Shown: positions 28,801 to 41,795, counted from the first letter of the stretch. The stretch: DNA of 64,000 bases from Ciona intestinalis (GCF_000224145.3 NC_020175.2:4610180-4674179), one strand, 5' to 3'. Made by a program: numbers and translations. The notes: generated from the letters alone by a model not told the origin.

Positions 28801-31800
28801 TGCAGAGTAAGTTAAATATATAGTGGTTATACTTTCTGTCTTTTAAGAACCGTGGTTTTGATATTTTTGGAGGTAAGTCTTTACAACTGTGAAAATCTGA
28901 AACACAAGAATAAATGAGTTACATACAGTTATTACTTACATACTTTCTTACTATCTTTTACACATGGTTAATCTGGTGAAATCAAACTGTGAAATTAATG
29001 CAATTTTTAGGCGTTGGGTTGAAGATTGGAAAGATGGTTTACGAAGTTCTGTTGAACGACACACTGGCTTGTACAACAACCTCGCACGGAAACTTAATGA
29101 ACTTCGGGAAGAAGAAGATTTTGCTTTGTTGGAGGATGCTGATGTGATTGGGATGACAACATCAGGAGCTGCAAGATTCAGATCACTTGTACAAAGAATT
29201 CCGGTAATGATTTGCTTGTGGTGATGGGCCAATCCTGGCCTAAATCCGAACCCATGGCGTGTTACAGAACTTTATCATCTAGTTAACTTGATTTTTTATA
29301 CTGTGCAATCATTTTCACAATTTTATAACGCATTTCTTGAAACTGCAAATCAAAAAAAGTTCTGTATTATAGACAAAAGTGGTAATTGTTGAAGAAGCAG
29401 CAGAAGTATTAGAAGCTCACATTGTGACATCAATGCCACGAACAACTGAACATCTCATCTTAATTGGCGACCATCAACAACTTAAACCTTCCCCCACTGT
29501 ATACCAACTTGCTAAGGATTACAACTTGGATGTTTCTTTGTTTGAAAGAATGGTGAAGTTTATGAAATATATTTGATTTTAACGGACAAGATTTCATTAA
29601 AGTACAATTAGCCCATCAGCTGTAAAAATATTTTACAAAAGTATTGGTTTCAACACATTTGGGATGAAAATTCATTGTCCAAGCCTGTTTTATACGAACT
29701 TAAAATATTTTTTTTTATGTATTTTTTTTGTATTGGGCAACTAATTTGAACAACTGTTAGTGGCGACTGAGTTAAAACAATTACTTTAATTTGTCTTGAT
29801 AATTTAGCAACTATGGCAGCAGCAAAGAACTTGGAATCCAGTGTTTTTAAGTTACAAGACATATATTTTAACAACTCTTCCACTGTCAGTATATATTTTA
29901 ACATCTGTCATCCTCTATTTTTAGATAAACAACAACATTCCGTGCGCTAAACTTGCGATACAACATCGTATGAAGCCTTCCATTGCAAACCTGATTCGAC
30001 CTGAAATTTATAAAAATCTGCTTGACCATGAAAGTGTGTTAAAGTATGAAGAAATATCCGGTGTTTCAAAAAGTGTGTTCTTTATTTCCCATGAGCAAAA
30101 AGAGGACACTGTACTCGATGGAAGAACAAAGGTGAATGTGGTGTATTGATCTCTATGTTCATTCATTTTTAAAGTCTATTTTTAGGGACGCAGAAGTAAC
30201 AGCTATAAATTAATTTAACATTGCAATTAATTTGTTGATTTGATAAATTAATTTAATAGGTGAACAACTATGAAGCAAGATACATGGTTGCACTTTGCAA
30301 ACACCTCATGCTACAAGATTACAAACCATCTCAAATCACCATACTTACGACTTATACAGGTTAGTGGTTGGTGCACGAAAATATGATGGACCAATCTTTG
30401 CACCAATCTTTTTAAAAATGCCTTATTGTTCAGGGTGTGTCTCTACGTATTCCCTTTTTTCCAGTTAGAACATTATTGTTTAATATTTTAACGCATTCTG
30501 TTTTCTGTTGTGTGTAATAGTCACTTGTTTTTTTCCAATTATTCTTCTGTTTTTACCCAATTTTTATTTTACCCTTACTTTTAGTCATTTGTATATCACT
30601 GTGAGGGTTGTTACTGTATATATAATATGTGTAGTTCAAACAGAAAAACTTAGAATTAGTTAACCAAAAATCGAGTAATTAAATTTAGTTGTTAAAATTA
30701 TTCTCATATTATGTATTTCCAGGTCAATTATTTGCCTTTAAGAGAATTATGGAGCAAACACTTTACCGAGGTGTTCGAGTAACAGCTGTTGATAATTATC
30801 AGGGTGAAGAGAATGATATTATTCTGCTTTCCCTGGTTCGAAGCAACGATGAGGTATATTTAATACACTTTTTTTACCATTAGAAGTTTAAATTTAAACA
30901 CAATGTAAGTAATTTGTCTTCCAGGTGGTTTTTGTCAGTTATTCGATATTAAATTTGTTTCTAACCATTAGCATGTTTTCTATTCTGTATGAGTGCAGTC
31001 CTTGAGGACCTAGGATTTAGGCCAGACTTGGCCCATTACCCCAACACCCTTGTACATCCGGACCATTAGCCCGTTTAAAAGATGGTTGTTCTGTTGACCT
31101 TTGAAAAATTTTTTACGAATTGTAAAACAACTTATAAAATCCTTCATGGCATGTTCACAGGGTAGAATTGGTTTTCTCAGCGTTCGTAACAGAGTATGCG
31201 TGGCTTTATCAAGAGCAAAGAAAGGTCTTTACTGCATTGGAAACTTGGAGGTGAAGTATTATTTCATAAATACAATTTTGCATTAGAATTTAAAATCCTT
31301 TTAAAAACACACAAAAATATTTTTTTATTATTTTTTGAAAATTTTGCTTGTTTAAACTGAAACATGTTATTTCTTGATTATGTCTTTCTTCTAGCAACCT
31401 ACTTTTGTCTTGAAGTTTTTTTAATGAGTTTTTGTTGCTGCAGCTTCTTAAGGAGAAAAGTGATTTGTGGCAAACCATTGTAGCTAAGTTGCAACACGAA
31501 AACATGACAGGAACAGCTTTAACACTGCAGTGTAAAAACCATCCAGAAACAACTGTAAAAGTAGAAAGTCCAGAAGATTTTGAAAAATTTCCAGAAGGTA
31601 AAATTATTATTACTTATTATGCAAATAGTTATATAATTATACAATTTTAGCTACAAACTATGTTTATTTAAGTTTTTCACACAATACCTTTAAATCTTTT
31701 AGACTTTTTAGACTGCTTCTTCTAAAACAGTATTACCAAAAAAGCCTGCCTAGAGTAATGAAAAAAATCTCAAAATCTTTTGTTATTGGCTATTTGCATT

Positions 31801-34800
31801 GAGATGTCTAAACATCTTTCTTACCAACTGTTATCCTAATAGTTTTACTACATTAAGACTCTTTTGTTTGTTTAAAATACAATGCAGAAAGCAGAATATA
31901 ATCAACAACAAATAATATATTTAAAAAGCATGAATGTAATCATAAAAAATAATATGTTTAAAATCCAATGCAATTTGCAAATATTACCCCACTTATTTCA
32001 ACCAATATCAGGTGGTTGTGGTAAAGTGTGTGAGGTCCGACTTCCATGCGGCCATGTGTGTCCACGCAGCTGCCACCCTGATGATCAAGACCACACAAAG
32101 TTCAAATGTCGCAAACCTTGCCCTAAGTCATGTTCCAAAGGCCACAGATGTAAGAAGAAATGCAGTGATGATTGTGGACCGTGTACTGAGAGAATGGAAA
32201 AGGTAAATATTCAAACTCTACACTAACATTATAAAAAGGTCTTAGAGAACATAAAAATAATATTTCTTATTTTCCTGATCCCAAAATGTAAATTTAGGCA
32301 AAAACTCAGAGTTCCAACATGTTGATACTATTGCACAACATATGTATGGCCACGCTTGCCAGTTATCGTCCATGCAACTTTGTGTGTGATTGTTTTTATC
32401 TTTATGGCTGCCAATTTGTCTGGAACTTTGGCTCAGAGATTAAAGCGAATACTCCTAGTAGTGATAAAGTTTATAAACAGAACCTCCGTGTTATAACGTT
32501 TGTCATTTTCCCGCCATGCGAGCAAGAAAAGTTATATTCATTCACAATTTTCCAATTTCATTTAAATCCAGATGGTTCCATCCTGTTGTCACATTGAAAA
32601 GATGTATTGCTCCAAAGATCCATCCGAACATATTTGTTTAAAGCCATGCAGCAAAACATTAGCATGTGGACATAAGTGTACAAGTGTATGTGGACGACCA
32701 TGTAAAGCAGAATTGTGTACAGAAAAAATAAAAGGTAATGAGTTCTATATCGGATAAATTGAGATCTTACCATGTGTTGATTCACTTCAGATCATGCAAG
32801 AAGGTTAACAATTTATTTTACTGGTTTAGGTAAAAGAATTATATTATTTAACCTCTCATATTAGGGAAACTACAGTCATTAACATGGGTGTTATGTTTCT
32901 ATTGATTGTGCCCGCCTACGAGCTATGTGTAACTTGTTTATTGTTTTATACGTTTCTGTGTGTGTTGCAACTACTGGCGTTAAGTGCCTCCTCCAAAGAC
33001 AAATTTGTTTAATAGTCGCCGCAACTTAACAATAAGCGAATATTTTTTTACAGTCGATCTGTCTTGCGGCCATGAAAGTAAAATACTTTGCCGTGATTCA
33101 GCAAATCCAGATAAAGATAAATGTAATGAACCATGTGATGAGATGCTGAAGTGTGGACATGTTTGTAAAGGAACTTGCAGTAGTTGCATGCAAGTAAGTT
33201 GTTACATATCTGTTTAAGTTATTATATAACAGTATGTTAATAGTAAAAAAAAATTGTTAGCGAAATTTTTAAGCTCAAAATATTTTTTGTAAAAGCTATA
33301 ATTCTTCAGTTTAATTCTTATATGATGTATACACATGTACTTTTAGAACAATCATTGTCAGCCTCATGAATATAAATAGGTTTCATTCAATCATTTATTC
33401 AATACAACATATTATCTAGGGTCGCCTACATAAAAGGTGTGGCAAGAAATGTGGTCGTGTATTATTCTGTGGTCACGCATGCACGGAAAACTGTGCAGTC
33501 AACTGCCCACCTTGCCAAGTCGCCTGTAGCACACAGTGTGAACACAGCAAATGCAAAAAGAAATGCATGGAGTTGTGTGTATTGTGCACGTGAGTAGAAA
33601 ATAATCAACTTTTTGTGAATTCCAGTTTAGTTATTCATTTTTTTTCATGCCGGTATTCCAAAATTTTGATCTTCAATAATTAGTTAAAAATGCAGTACAA
33701 ATTTGTATATGAGGTAAAAGTACAAGTTAGAAGTAATTATTGCGAAATATATGGGCATGTTACATGGTCACTTGGAATATTGTTTGGCACTTCAGGAGTT
33801 TATTATGTGACAGAACCACTGCATCAAATATTATGAACAACAAGTAGTTTAGTGTATTGTTGGTGCAACAGAATAATAACAAACATTTCATCTCATGCAG
33901 GGAGCCATGTGAATGGAGGTGCTCGCATTATAAATGCAACAAATTATGCAGTGAGCCGTGTGATAGACCACCTTGTAATGAACCATGTGATCAGGTGTGT
34001 TTTGCTCATCTATATTTGCACACAGTATTGTACTGGATGAATGTAACTTGCTTTATATATGTGTGGTCGGAAAACGACAGTTGTTAAAGCATGGATGTTC
34101 TGTTTTATACGCCTCTTGTCTACTACAAGCTACCATGCATGTTACTTTGTGAATTTGTTTTTCTGTTTGGCTGACATTTTTACACAATGGAAGCAGCGCT
34201 AGGCTTTGAACCCGTAACATCTCGCTAACCACTGTTCCATGGCACCGGATAAATGAAAAAAATGCTCTACCAACGTTGTCATACGAAGTATTATGTTCAA
34301 ATGTTAGTTTACTTACAAATCCCTGATTTTGGAATCTGAAAATAAAGTGTACAGAAATTGTGAACTAAACTAAATACACTTTCACTCGCAGACATTAAAA
34401 TGCGGTCATCCATGCATTGGCTTGTGCGGTGAACCATGTCCGAAACTTTGTCGAATTTGTGACAAAGCTGAAGTGACAGAAATTTTTTTCGGAGATGAAG
34501 AAGAAGATGATGCAAGGTATGTATGGTTGTCTTTATGAGGGTGTGGCAAAATATATACAGTCGTTATAACACGGGTGTTCTGTTTCATACACCTCGTGCC
34601 AGCTTACAGTTACCATGTATGGATCGTCTTATTAGGGTGACCTAAATCGAACTTTCTTTGCATTTTAAACATTTACTAAAAGGGTTTTATTTGATTGAAA
34701 TGAAATGTTTATGAAAACAATTTTTAATGAAACCTTCAATGAAAACACTTGAAGTTATGAAACCTTTTTATGAAAACACTTTTTAAATGCCAATTCCTAG

Positions 34801-37286
34801 CTTTACAGAAATCAAAAAAAATGCATTCCAAGTATAACATATTATTTTCATGTCAACAAAGATTCGTGGAGTTGCCTGAATGTGGTCACGTCTTCACATA
34901 TGATGGACTTGATAAATGGATGAACATGGATGATGAGAATGATGAAGATGTTGATATCCAACTGAAGAAATGTCCAAAATGTAACACCTTCATTAGAAGT
35001 GCTACAAGATATGGTCAAGTTATTAATAACCAGTTAAGGTGAATAATACTTAACTTGTTCTGTACCAATGTGAAATACATGTTCTGTTAATAAATTACAA
35101 ATATTTTTACTTTATGACTTTTTAGTACATGCACTAATGTAAGTAGAGAAAACCTAGTGCCCAAAATAAAAAAATAAATCTATGGAAAAATAAATCTATA
35201 CAACAACAATTGTTGTAACACAGATGCTCTGTTTTATTCACCTCTAGTCTACTTATTAGTTACCACATATACTTATGTGTGGCTGACAATTTGGACAACC
35301 CATAAGATACCATTGGATTGAAACAATTGCCATTAATGTTTTGCTCAAGGAGATATATCCCCAACTTAGAAGCAGCAACAAGCTGTCTAGTTACTTTGTC
35401 ACAGTGCCGGACAAGGCTTATGTAATGTTTTGTATGAACAGAGCAATAAACATGGTGAAAGAGAAGAGTCATGGAACAAACGCAGAGATCAGGATTGCAA
35501 CGAGACAACTTGACAGAAAATTAAACGAAAGAGAAAGTTTTCAATGTTGTTTTACAGAAGATGTTATTCTGCTACGTCAACAGTTAGGGGTTAGACAAAT
35601 GTTAATTTTATGTTTTAAGTTTTACAGTTTTTGTAAAAACAGTTTGTTGTTAATATTCATGTACACCAGAAAATATGATTTTTATGTTTTAATGTATTAG
35701 ATTGTCTATGTACATGCAATAGGCACATCTACAAAAAAATTTGACTGAATTTAAATCAGTTGTATTTTTTTTAACTAGTTTTAAAATTTTTAACTAATTT
35801 TTTTTTATATATATAATTTTATTTTTTTATTTTCAGAAAAATCCCAAATCACTTGCTGCACTCACAGTTATCGAAACTCAGTTTAATGGCTTGTGTTCAT
35901 TATCTACAGTAATGACAAAAGTCAAAAAACTTAAAAGGACAGCGGATCCTCATACAAGTGAAATAATACATCTCTTGCAAAGTAACTATGTGTTTCTGCT
36001 TGAATATTGTTATTGTATGTCAGTTTAAACTCTACAGTTCCTACCCAGTTTATGTAACCCTGGTTTATGTAAATAGGGGTTTAAATTTTAATGTTTTGTT
36101 CACCTATATTAGAAAAATGACCAAACATGGGTTTTTACTATAACATGACAAAACTGTGATTAAAATAAATCATACAACTCTTTTGTACTAGAAGTTTAAT
36201 ATTGTAGTTTGCCTCGTAGCAAAAACAGCAGAACAAATTTATGGTTTTTACCCATTTTACTAAATTTTGTTGTAGGTCTACAAAAGGATATATTGCACAC
36301 TCGTGCTTGGCTTATGGAAGATAGGTCGAGATATTGTGAACAAGAAATTGATGATTTTGAAAGAGAATTAAAGAGAATTTATAAAGCTTTTACATTTACT
36401 ATCATTCAAGATAATTTTGACAAAAACAAACGGTATTTGGAAAAGTAAGTTTTTATGTTTCAAAATCAATGCAATCAAACTTAGTTTGAATAGAATGAAG
36501 CAAGTATTCTATGACAAAATAAAGTATTTATTTTTGACCTTTTTCGGAAATTTGTCCTTAGACAATTTTGTAGTACCCTTGTTATAATATATTAAACACT
36601 ATTTTATTATTATTAGTAAGCATACTGTGAGACCACTAGTTAAACAAGGAGTTCAGCTTCTCTTTGAAAATTTTGCACCGTATGAAGGAAGCAAGAAGGA
36701 AAAAGTCAAAACTGCGTTAAAACAAATTAAACAATTAGTAAGTGGAATATTGACATAAAAGGACCTCATATACAGCATCATACATGGTATCTTTATACAC
36801 CTTGTGCCCGGTTACGAATCACCCATTTTTTATAAATATATCACATTCAAATTGGTGCTGATATTATATTACATTTAACCTAAGAAAAACTAAATTAAAC
36901 TTGTTAACAGGAGCCTTGCTTGCTTGAGAATGGTAAACTTACAAAGGTAGAGAGGGATATGATTGTGAAAGCCATGAACTTAAGCAAGGGTCATTGGTAT
37001 AAATGCAAGAACGGTCATATTTACTGCATTGATCAGTGTGGTGGTGCAACACAACGTAGTGTTTGTCCAGAGTGCAAAGAAGTTATTGGTAAAGTTTTCT
37101 AATCAAAAGTTGTAACTACTAAGCCACATATGGCACAAGTTTAAAAATAACTTTCAATACTTTGTATTAGGTGGAGAAGGACACCGACTGTATCAAGATA
37201 ACAGTGTTGCCACAGAAATGGATGGAGCCACTAGACCAGCATATGACCCTCAAAATCTATATATACCACCTGAAGTGTTTTTCTAA
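16887..37286 (+). CDS. ZNFX1: NFX1-type zinc finger helicase ZNFX1 (43 exons)
   Basis: Exon starts-ends: 16887-17029, 18809-18954, 19356-19500, 19860-19956, 20421-20551, 20914-21078, 21332-21423, 21683-21778, 22157-22269, 22436-22625, 22949-23059, 23527-23643, 23936-24137, 24476-24753, 25024-25170, 25547-25642, 25901-25981, 26257-26337, 26548-26655, 27330-27383, 27668-27751, 28108-28200, 28571-28742, 29011-29203, 29373-29552, 29925-30131, 30260-30359, 30723-30853, 31161-31250, 31444-31597, 32012-32202, 32572-32734, 33054-33193, 33420-33589, 33901-33994, 34392-34516, 34862-35038, 35442-35589, 35837-35981, 36276-36444, 36617-36737, 36911-37088, 37171-37286. Total 5934 nt, 1977 aa (human 1918). 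RGG-rich start ([13 protein letters not shown]); P-loop GPPGTGKTY near residue 558; SF1 motifs [49 protein letters not shown]; Cys/His NFX1-type fingers about 1335-1625; C-terminal RZ finger ([21 protein letters not shown]). Vertebrate ZNFX1 is an antiviral dsRNA sensor; the nematode homologue acts in small-RNA inheritance. Exons 1, 5 and 15-16 are the least certain. Confidence 0.92.
17324..17331. promoter_or_regulatory. Perfect CRE-type palindrome in ZNFX1 intron 1
   Basis: TGACGTCA, an exact CREB/ATF consensus, ~300 bp after the first coding exon. A second exact copy lies at 17525-17532 inside a transposon end. Occupancy is unknown; the motif alone is weak evidence. Confidence 0.3.
17453..18486. 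mobile_element. Non-autonomous DNA transposon with TIRs and 9-bp TSD
   Basis: The left end AAAGTTAGTATAGACCAAGT is mirrored at the right end (ACTTGGTCTATACTAACTTT), and pairing continues through TAGGAAACG. A second inverted pair lies inside: CCATTACGGAGCCCACAG at 17542-17559 against its complement at 18426-18443. The element is bounded by a direct AGCGGAACC (17444-17452 and 18487-18495), which fits a 9-bp target-site duplication. It is 1034 bp, AT-rich inside and has no transposase ORF. It sits in ZNFX1 intron 1. The TSD length suggests an 8-10-bp-TSD superfamily (hAT, P or MULE-like), unassigned. Confidence 0.75.
17525..17532. promoter_or_regulatory. CRE-type palindrome within the transposon end
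   Basis: TGACGTCA embedded in a longer 14-bp palindrome CTATGACGTCATAG, ~70 bp inside the left end of the transposon. Confidence 0.3.
18640..18765 (+). repeat. SINE-like repeat, ZNFX1 intron 1
   Basis: ACACAAAGTTATGTGGTAAC, GTAAGTGGGCACAAGGTGTA, a TTGTAACCACTTTTCC block and an AAGCAAGTAACATTTATT tail. A short copy lacking the left half of the family. Confidence 0.55.
20082..20194 (+). repeat. Short tandem repeat in ZNFX1 intron 4
   Basis: Four imperfect copies of TTTACTATTGCAAACCTCTT separated by pyrimidine-rich spacers of variable length. Confidence 0.8.
21195..21305 (+). repeat. SINE-like repeat, ZNFX1 intron 6
   Basis: GTGGTAACGTGTAAGCATGA, GGTGTATGAAACTGAAGAC, GTTGCCCCGCCAGGCAAAG and a TATTCATTCGTTC tail. 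Confidence 0.55.
23200..23465 (+). repeat. SINE-like repeat, ZNFX1 intron 11
   Basis: A fuller copy: left block TGTGTCCTTAGGCAAGACAC, TAATCACAATTGCTCTAACC, then the right block AAAGTGTATGAAACAAGACA, TTATAATAGAGTCACTGCCC and the ACATTCATTCAAACATT tail. Confidence 0.6.
26990..27240 (+). repeat. SINE-like repeat, ZNFX1 intron 19
   Basis: GTGATAACTCGGAAGCAGAC, GAGGTATATGAAATAAAACA, CTGCTGTTACTCCGCCATAC and an AAGATACATTTATC tail. Confidence 0.55.
28300..28500 (+). repeat. SINE-like repeat, ZNFX1 intron 22
   Basis: GTAACATACATGGTAACTCG, TAAGCTGGCACGAGGTG, TGATAACGACTGTCAATTTC, AACCACGCAAGGATAAGGC and the TTCGTTCATACATTCATT tail. Confidence 0.6.
32390..32550 (+). repeat. SINE-like repeat, ZNFX1 intron 31
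   Basis: The right half of the family: TTATAAACAGAACCTCCGTG, TTATAACGTTTGTCATTTTC, CCGCCATGCGAGCAAG and the TTATATTCATTCAC tail, directly before exon 32. Confidence 0.5.
34030..34250 (-). repeat. SINE-like repeat in reverse, ZNFX1 intron 35
   Basis: Complement of the family: TTCTGTTTTATACGCCTCTT, TACAAGCTACCATGCATG, then GGAAGCAGCGCTAGGCTTTG and AACCCGTAACATCTCGCTAA. The last block is tRNA-like in layout. Confidence 0.5.
35210..35420 (-). repeat. SINE-like repeat ending ~20-30 bp before a ZNFX1 exon
   Basis: Complementary copy: GATGCTCTGTTTTATTCACC, TATTAGTTACCACATATAC, GACAACCCATAAGATACC, GTTTTGCTCAAGGAGATATA and an ACAGTGCCGG end. The exon 38 acceptor AG is at 35440-35441. Confidence 0.55.
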
Positions 37287-38352
37287 AACAAGTCTTCATT
37301 TACTAAATCATGAAACCAAAATATACCTACTTTTTCATTCACTTCATTTCAATGTTTGTAATTAATTTTGTAATTTAAACTGAATTACCCCGACTGCCCT
37401 AAATATCTAGTTATTTATTAAATCTTCATTCAAATGTTAGAATTTCTTTTTTATACCAATTCTTAAGAGCCATTCATAATTGTTTTATTGTCAGCTTGTA
37501 TAACAGCATGACACTTTAATTATACAGTGATGGTGAATGTGTAATATATAAACATGTTTATTATATACGGACTCTGAGTTTGATTAATACTAAGATACTG
37601 TATAGGAATATTTAAGATTTACCTAATGTATTGGAGATGGGGATCATAAAAAGTACAATATTAGTATTATAAAAATTAGTTTTAAATACTGATATTTATA
37701 TGTTAAATCGGAGTTATAACAAGTGCCCAAATATGCCCATTCATTAAACCTCAGCTCTCTTGTTGTATATTTTAGTTTTACGGAAGCCTCAACGTTTTTA
37801 CGTTCTACTTGCAAACTTTTTTCCATGATTTTTTATAAACCAGTAGTTTAGTAAAAACCAAACATACTGGAAGTATAAAATAACTACTTGTGTCAAACAC
37901 AGAATTTACGTGCCCGTTTAGAAAAGCGTTGCTCTGTCGCGCCATTGTGGCATCACTGGTAACCAACGCGACCTCGTGAGCTTTGAACGCTGTTGTTAAA
38001 TTTGTATTTATTAAAATGAATCTATTGTTTATCTATTTAGTTTAGACTATATTCTTTAAAACACCAGTTTAAATATTTTTGTTTTTAGTGTGTAAGATGA
38101 GTTAAAATGTCAAAGATAAAGTCTGTTTACCACGTTTTTCTTATGATCTTTGAATGTACAACAGTATCCACACTATAAAAGTGTTTAACTATAATTATGT
38201 CGTGAGTATTTTATAATAAAATATTTTATTTTATAGCTAAAACAAAGGTCAACTTTCTCTGTAAAGTCTAAAATGACAGTGTGACGTGGTTCTTTAACTG
38301 TTGGGTTAGCGCTTGTCATTACTTTTAGTATTGAGTTGTCCACACTACTATA
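37287..38352. other. ZNFX1-ZMYND12 intergenic region
   Basis: No further exon recognised. The first part should be the ZNFX1 3' UTR; an ATTAAA near 37413 is a possible processing signal. The stretch before 38353 should hold the ZMYND12-like promoter. Confidence 0.4.
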
Positions 38353-41300
38353 ATGTCATCTTGGCAACATGTGAAAGAAAATGAATCGACACAAGCGCAG
38401 GAAGAACTGGAGAGAAGCCGACAAAAAATACAAACAGCTTTAAAAGCTGCAAAAGAAAGGTCTGTTGGCTGTTAACCTGTATTTCATCTAATACACAAAA
38501 CAAAATGGTAAAAAAATCAGTTACCACTAGGTGTGTATGTAGTTGTCATACTCTGCAAACTAGGATGTAAAAATGTAATAAATACTAAATAGTGACAGCC
38601 CTTTTTCCTTCCGTTTTAAGATCAAACAAGAATTCTAACAGCAATGATGACATCGACACCAAGTTCAACCAACTTCAAAACCTCGGGATTAAACTCCTTG
38701 ATATTTTACGCGACTCGTGAGTCAGTCATTTCTGTTCAAAGTATTTTTCCAATGTTTGCAGTAAATACTTAAAGTCACCGCTACAGTAATTAAAGAGCAT
38801 AAAATTAAAAAACCTAGGTGGCTTAGCAGTGTAGAATGAACTTTCTTGAATTTATGGTTTGTTTGCAGAAGCTTATATAATTACGGTTAAGGAACATGAT
38901 GTGAATTTTATTACATTTTATTGTGTAATGTAATTTATTGTGTAATATTTTATTGTGTATTTTATTGTGTAATGTTTTATTGTGTAACATAGTGTAATGT
39001 AAAAAAACTTGAATATGTTGCCAAAGTGCAACAGCTTGTTTAGCTATGAGATTCTTTAAGGCCTGAGTAACAATGTAGTCACTTATAATTTACCAATATA
39101 TAATTAGCATCTATTGACATGTTAGAGGTACGGACCAACATCCGGATTGGATCAACCTCACTGAGCGGATGTGTCAGCTCCTCTCACCACTAGAGGGCTC
39201 TATGCCATTCATGAGTTCATCAGAAGAACGAGAGATCAGGTGAAAATAATTTTTAAGATTTCTATCCTTTTTTATTATCATAGGCGCTAAACTATTTAAA
39301 AATGAGGGAAGCAGGGACAGTTAGCCAAACATTTCTATGGGAAAAAAATAACTTATTGGTTCTAATGTTTACTAATTAATGCACATTCATTTGGAATACC
39401 ATACCTTTTTGTGTTTTATCTTTTGCATCCATTTAATATTCCAACCATGCCAGTTTAAATATTGAACTTGTTGTTTTATTGCAGGAAAAAGGATCTTCTC
39501 ACAAAACAAACTAAGATGATGGAACTCACTCGAATAATTGGAAGGAAATTATTGTTTGAAGGGAAACACAATCAAGCTGTGCCTGCTGCTGTACAATCAC
39601 TCAGGTAAGAAGTAATTTGAAAAGTTTTGTTTTACTTTCTTATGTGTCTTATACTGTCTTATTGATTATGGGTTTCAGCGCTAATTGCAAAGTATATGCT
39701 ACCATCTACACATTCAAAATATGTGTTTTAAACAATTTTAGTGGTAATTGTTTTGGTTCAGTATCAGTAATTGTCTATGAATGAATTACTAAATTACAGT
39801 ACTTATTTTTTATCACAGTAATAACAGTAAAAGTTTTAATTTCATTTCAGATTCAGCATTGATGTCCATGGTCTCAATTCAGTCAACCTTGTTCCTTCAT
39901 ATTTAATATTAGCTGAAGCCAGCATTGGTATGCAAATATTACCCATGGATTTTTATCTATAGGCTACTGGTTTATATTAAATAAAAAGGATGTTAGTGAC
40001 AGTTTAGTGAACAATTGTTCTTAACAAATCTTCCAAAGTCCTATTGTATATATTCTGTCGGCCAAGATTGTTCTATATTTGTGTATCTATATTTTTTTGC
40101 TATCATCTATACAAAAACAAATGTGTAACTGAAAAGTGTATTTAAGCCAGAAATAAATTATTTCATAACATTAATTTAATACATATTCCTAGGCCTTGGC
40201 AAACTATCCCAAGGAGATGAATATCTTGCACAAGCTGAATGGACTGTGTTGAAGTCACCAGATGCCACTGCTGCTGTGAAATCAAAGCTGTACCGAAACA
40301 TTGGATTACTGTATGCAGCAAAGGGAGATTATGACAATGCATTACGCATGCTCTCTGAAGATGTAAGTTATGTGATAAATTGGATATTTTTCTATACTGA
40401 TAAATTAAATTGTATAGGGTGCAACAGCCGTGCTATTTAACTGGCTCTGTTACCTATGTCTTGTATCCATACATGTTTAAATGACTGTAGTTTTTCTGTT
40501 GGTTCCCTTTTTTTTCGCTCTTTGAATACCTTGATCTTGCTATTGTTTTCTGAGAGATAAATAAAACTATGTTAAATATGTTATGTTGTTGCCTGCTTTC
40601 AACAGATATACCATGCAAGTAAAGAATGGGGTACCACAGATATCCATGCATGTGGGGGGTATTTTCATATGGCCAATGTCTTCTTCAGACAAAACAAAAT
40701 GGACGTCGCCGATTCCCTTTATTCACAAGTAGGAACTTAAAAATAAACAATTTTTAATATACTGGAAACATTAGTGATTAATAAATAAAAAATAAATACA
40801 TCATTTGTTTTCAACTGTTCTGTAGTAAGAAAACATTTTTTTTGGTATATAACTTAATCGGATAAATTGTTTTTAGGCCTGTATTGGTTAGATATCTACT
40901 TTGAAACATAATGTATAAAAGTGAATACATAAGGTTCTATTTTTTGAAAAATAAAATAAAAACAGCTCAGGCAGTTTCAGTTGTGTGTGACAAATATTTG
41001 ACCAAACATTGCAATAGACATTTTTTTAAAAAAGTAAAATTTATCTTTGTTTTTATTTAACACAGGTCACAGACAATTGGTTTGACTTCCTCAAGGAATC
41101 AGTTCAGCGTAAAATAGCAAGCCCTGCTGCTACAGGTCTACTTGGTCCAACTGAGAAAGTGGAATTAGATGATGTAGTTATGCTAGGTGAGAATATATAG
41201 CAAAACCTGATTTTATATAGGATTTTTCACTTTTTTTATTATTACTAACTTTTTTCATGTTTTAATTTACTTCTAATATTTACAAAATAAAAGATGAAGC

Positions 41301-41795
41301 ACAAGAAGCAGAAGCCATGCAAATGCTGAACGCTGTGCTTGACATTCGTGAGCAGTCGCCAAAACAGAACAACCTCTCCATTGCAAAAGTCTGCCACACA
41401 CTCAGTATGTTGTATTTCCTGCTTAATGACATACAAAAGGTAAATGATATTGAATAATTTGTTTCTAGTTGAGTATAAGACTTCTGTCTTGTATATATCA
41501 CTTACACAATCCGTGTGAATACCATAATCATTTGAAATATTCTATGATCATATCAGCCATAGATCAACAAACCTATGTAAATATTTGTCCAAAACGATTT
41601 GTCTTGAATGTGCACACACCATGTGAAAAGTTATGACACTCTATGTAAAGAAAGGTTACTTTCTCCTTACTCCAGGCACAAGAACTCAGCAGCAAAGCTC
41701 AAGACGCTTCTTCCAGGTTGCCTACCAATGTTGAAACTGTTTCCGTGCCAACTTTTTTAAAACTGTCCCATGAGAAAAGTACTGTGCGCACGTAA
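38353..41795 (+). CDS. ZMYND12: ZMYND12-like TPR protein lacking the MYND finger
   Basis: Ten exons: 38353-38459, 38621-38716, 39126-39239, 39485-39604, 39851-39927, 40193-40362, 40606-40728, 41066-41186, 41294-41439, 41676-41795; 1194 nt, 397 aa, in phase throughout. From DWINLTERMCQLLSPLEGSMPF onwards it is collinear with vertebrate ZMYND12 (365 aa): KLLFEGKHNQAVPAAVQSLRF, YLILAEASIGLGK, AQAEWTVLKS, RNIGLLYAAKGDY, then DEAQEAEAMQML. These are TPR-type helix pairs. Vertebrate ZMYND12 is a testis/cilia protein of the axoneme. The N terminus here is a charged, probably coiled-coil segment with no cysteines where vertebrates have the Cys-rich MYND finger. A separate upstream exon encoding MYND was not found. 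Confidence 0.88.
38914..39000 (+). repeat. AT-rich tandem repeat in ZMYND12 intron 2
   Basis: Five to six imperfect copies of a TTTTATTGTGTAATG unit. Confidence 0.75.
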
